A model generated the notes under the pieces. The model was not told where the DNA came from and did no database searches. It was given only the letters and a program-made list of their open reading frames with translations. Below are positions 62,159-64,000 of a DNA stretch of 64,000 nucleotides, one piece after another. Positions within the stretch are counted from its first letter, which is position 1; each line of letters starts with the position of its first letter. This DNA comes from Hyphomonas adhaerens MHS-3 (GTDB lineage Bacteria > Pseudomonadota > Alphaproteobacteria > Caulobacterales > Hyphomonadaceae): NCBI RefSeq assembly GCF_000685235.1, contig NZ_ARYH01000001.1:1736001-1800000 (forward strand), given 5' to 3'. The position numbers and the translations under genes were made by a program.

Positions 62159-63796
62159 TTGGCCGGTCTTCCCCTTCCTGCGCGGATGTTCATCCCGAAG
62201 CGCCTGAGCTTCCGGCCCGCTGACGCGCCGGCTTTGCTTGCGGGCGTCATCATTGCTGTGCCCGTTATCTCCGTGCTGGTGGCCGCTCTGTTCATGGGCG
62301 GTGGGGAAGCCTGGCAACATATCCGCGACACGCTGATGGTGTCGTATCTGGGCGGCACGCTGGGCACACTGTCCATGGCGGCCTTCTTCATGCTGGTGTT
62401 TGCCGTACCCGCTGCCTGGCTGGTGACGATGCATGACTTTCCGGGGCGGCCTGTCTTCGAATGGCTGCTGATCCTGCCACTGGCGGCGCCTGGCTATGTG
62501 CTGGCCTATGCCTGGGGAGACCTGATGGGCGTCGGCGGACCGATCCAGTCGGCCCTGCGTGACATGACAGGCTGGTCGGCGCGGGATTATTGGTTCCCGT
62601 CGATGCGCTCCATGCCGGGCCTCGCCTTCGTGCTGGCCAGCGGTCTTTACCCTTATGTCTACCTCACCGCGCGGACGGCCTTTGTCTCCCAATCCATTTG
62701 TGCGCTCGAAGCCGCCCGCAGTCTTGGGGCTTCACCGTTGCGCAGCTTCTGGAGTGTGGTGTTGCCATCGGCCCGCCCAGCGATTGCCGCGGGGCTCGCG
62801 CTGGCCTTGATGGAAACGGCGGCGGACTACGGCGCGGCGGAATACCTCGGCGTGCCGACGCTGACCTTCGGCATTGTGCGCGCCTGGAAGAGTTTCGGAG
62901 AGCCAGCCGCGGCGGCGCGCCTCGCCGTGATCCTCCTGGTTCTGGTCGTCGGCCTGTTGCTGGCCGAGCGATGGAGCCGGGGACGGGCGGGCAGCCAGCA
63001 AAGCTCCACCCGCTGGCGCGCCGTTTCACGGACGAAACTGGCCGGCTTGCCGGCCTTTGGCGCCGCCATGTTTTGCCTCGTCGGCTTTTCCATCGGTTTT
63101 CTTGTGCCTGTTTCCCGCCTCCTGTGGCGGGCCCTTGAGGCGCGGGAATATGTTGCCCCGGTTGGGGAAGCCCTGAAGAATACGCTGATCCTGGCGGGCG
63201 CCGGCGCCGCCTTCGGGTTCGTGCTGGCGCTGGTGATCGCGCTGGCAGGACGCGGGAAAGGCCCGGCGGCTGCCTTTGCGCGGCTGACGGCATCGTCTGC
63301 CTATGCCATTCCGGGGGCCGTGCTGGCGCTGGGCGCGCTGGTCGTTCTGGGAGGGCTGGGTTTGACGCTGACAGGGATTGTGCCGGTACTGGCATTGGCC
63401 TGGGTCTATGCCAGCCGGTTCACGACAACCGGGGCCGAGCCGATGGTGGCGGCGCTGGCCCGCGCCCCTGCATCTCTTGGACATGCCGCCGAAAGCCTTG
63501 GGGCCTCGCCGCTGCGCCGGGCGCGGGAGGTGGACCTGCCGATCGCGCTGTCCGGGGCGAGCGCCGGGGCACTGATCCTGTTTGTCGAATGCCTCAAGGA
63601 ATTGCCGGCGACGCTGATGCTGCGTCCGTTCAGCTGGGATACTCTGGCAGTGCGCGCCAATGCCTATGCCTCTGACGAACGGCTTGCGGCCGCAGCCTTG
63701 CCGGCACTGCTGATCACGGTGGCGGGGCTTGTCCCCGTGATCCTGTTGTCATGGCGCCTGTCTCATTCGCGGCCCGGTGAGCACACGCATGAGTGA
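62159..63796 (+). CDS. fbpB: Iron(III) ABC transporter permease
   Basis: The 545-residue protein has about twelve membrane helices in two homologous halves. Each half carries a permease loop ([26 protein letters not shown] in the first; [25 protein letters not shown] in the second), the EAA-type sites that contact the ATPase. This fits SfuB/FbpB. The start is uncertain: TTG at 62159 has GAGG upstream, and ATG at 62186 is the main alternative. It begins 11 bases after the binding-protein stop and overlaps the ATPase gene by eight bases. Confidence 0.9.
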   Translation: MAGLPLPARMFIPKRLSFRPADAPALLAGVIIAVPVISVLVAALFMGGGEAWQHIRDTLMVSYLGGTLGTLSMAAFFMLVFAVPAAWLVTMHDFPGRPVFEWLLILPLAAPGYVLAYAWGDLMGVGGPIQSALRDMTGWSARDYWFPSMRSMPGLAFVLASGLYPYVYLTARTAFVSQSICALEAARSLGASPLRSFWSVVLPSARPAIAAGLALALMETAADYGAAEYLGVPTLTFGIVRAWKSFGEPAAAARLAVILLVLVVGLLLAERWSRGRAGSQQSSTRWRAVSRTKLAGLPAFGAAMFCLVGFSIGFLVPVSRLLWRALEAREYVAPVGEALKNTLILAGAGAAFGFVLALVIALAGRGKGPAAAFARLTASSAYAIPGAVLALGALVVLGGLGLTLTGIVPVLALAWVYASRFTTTGAEPMVAALARAPASLGHAAESLGASPLRRAREVDLPIALSGASAGALILFVECLKELPATLMLRPFSWDTLAVRANAYASDERLAAAALPALLITVAGLVPVILLSWRLSHSRPGEHTHE

Positions 63797-64000
63797 CAGC
63801 CTGTCCGCCATTGGAGTGAGCCGCGCTTATCACGGCGTGCGTGTGGTCGATGCCGTATCGCTAGACCTGAAGCCCGGCAGGGTTACCGCGCTGCTGGGCG
63901 GGTCTGGGGCTGGCAAATCGACCCTGTTGCGCCTTTTCGCGGGGCTGGAACCGGTGGACGAAGGTGAAATCCGCCTGGGCGGCCGCGTCTTGTCCTCGAC
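63789..64000 (+). CDS. fbpC: Iron(III) ABC transporter ATP-binding protein, cut by window edge
   Basis: Only the first 70 codons are visible. [20 protein letters not shown] leads into Walker [22 protein letters not shown], with the usual spacing of an ABC ATPase. The ATG at 63789 overlaps the permease stop by eight bases, so translation is probably coupled. It completes an fbpABC-like operon. Signature and Walker B motifs lie beyond the edge. Confidence 0.9.
   Translation, partial: MSDSLSAIGVSRAYHGVRVVDAVSLDLKPGRVTALLGGSGAGKSTLLRLFAGLEPVDEGEIRLGGRVLSS

Noticed and set aside
1-64000. Insertion sequences, integrases, toxin-antitoxin pairs or phage genes
   Set aside because: I searched the translated products and found no transposase, integrase, phage or toxin signature.

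Overview
The window is a 64 kb piece of an alphaproteobacterial chromosome with high GC, dense coding, ATGA/GTGA-type overlaps and several GTG/TTG starts. The gene set (phasin, ClpS-ClpA, YfgM-like/BamB/Der, NnrU and DUF3297 proteins, iron ABC transporter, many Hyphomonas-like membrane proteins) suggests a marine, possibly stalked, member of the Hyphomonadaceae. The family call is an inference from gene content; there is no rRNA gene to confirm it. No gene-free stretch exceeds about 260 bases.

Positions 1-25 kb form a surface-polysaccharide island. It opens with a very large multidomain glycosyltransferase cut by the left edge (1-3963) and a polytopic membrane protein. A minus-strand block follows (5361-13725): three large membrane proteins of glycosyltransferase-C style, one fused to a uridine-kinase-like domain, plus a HAD phosphatase, a glycerophosphodiesterase-like protein and a GT2 enzyme. 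A divergent plus-strand block (13883-17957) holds a class II aldolase, a tandem double nucleotidyltransferase, a TylF-like methyltransferase and a GtrA protein. Next come another methyltransferase, phenylalanine hydroxylase, UDP-xylose synthase, a GtrB/GtrA-like pair, a tRNA with a CAT anticodon and GalE. Together these could make, activate, phosphorylate and attach a small unusual substituent to a surface glycan. This is the best candidate in the window for an undescribed pathway.

Positions 24.5-38 kb are mostly housekeeping: a SIMPL protein, DacA with arabinose-5-phosphate isomerase (KdsD), a phasin, DUF1499, ClpS-ClpA, a beta-lactamase-fold hydrolase, a lipoprotein, an MscS channel, an RluE-like pseudouridine synthase overlapping KdsA, an RcnB-like protein and ArfB. 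Between KdsA and RcnB lies a compact unit encoding a 26-residue peptide behind a Shine-Dalgarno that is a full complement of the 16S rRNA tail.

Positions 38-47 kb hold a MarR/nitroreductase operon with an AT-rich palindrome at its promoter, ArsM, the Der-BamB-YfgM cluster, PanB, NnrU and an MddA-like thiol methyltransferase. Positions 47-60 kb hold a GGDEF-EAL protein, an SDR, a sulfotransferase, a pentapeptide-repeat membrane protein built from about 27 near-identical 33-bp units, acyl-CoA dehydrogenase, a saccharopine-dehydrogenase-like/DUF4166 protein, a DCC thiol protein, an ABC-F ATPase preceded by an overlapping 33-codon leader ORF, and ThiO. The right end is an iron(III) ABC transporter operon (fbpABC-like) behind a Fur-box-like sequence; its ATPase gene is cut by the window edge.
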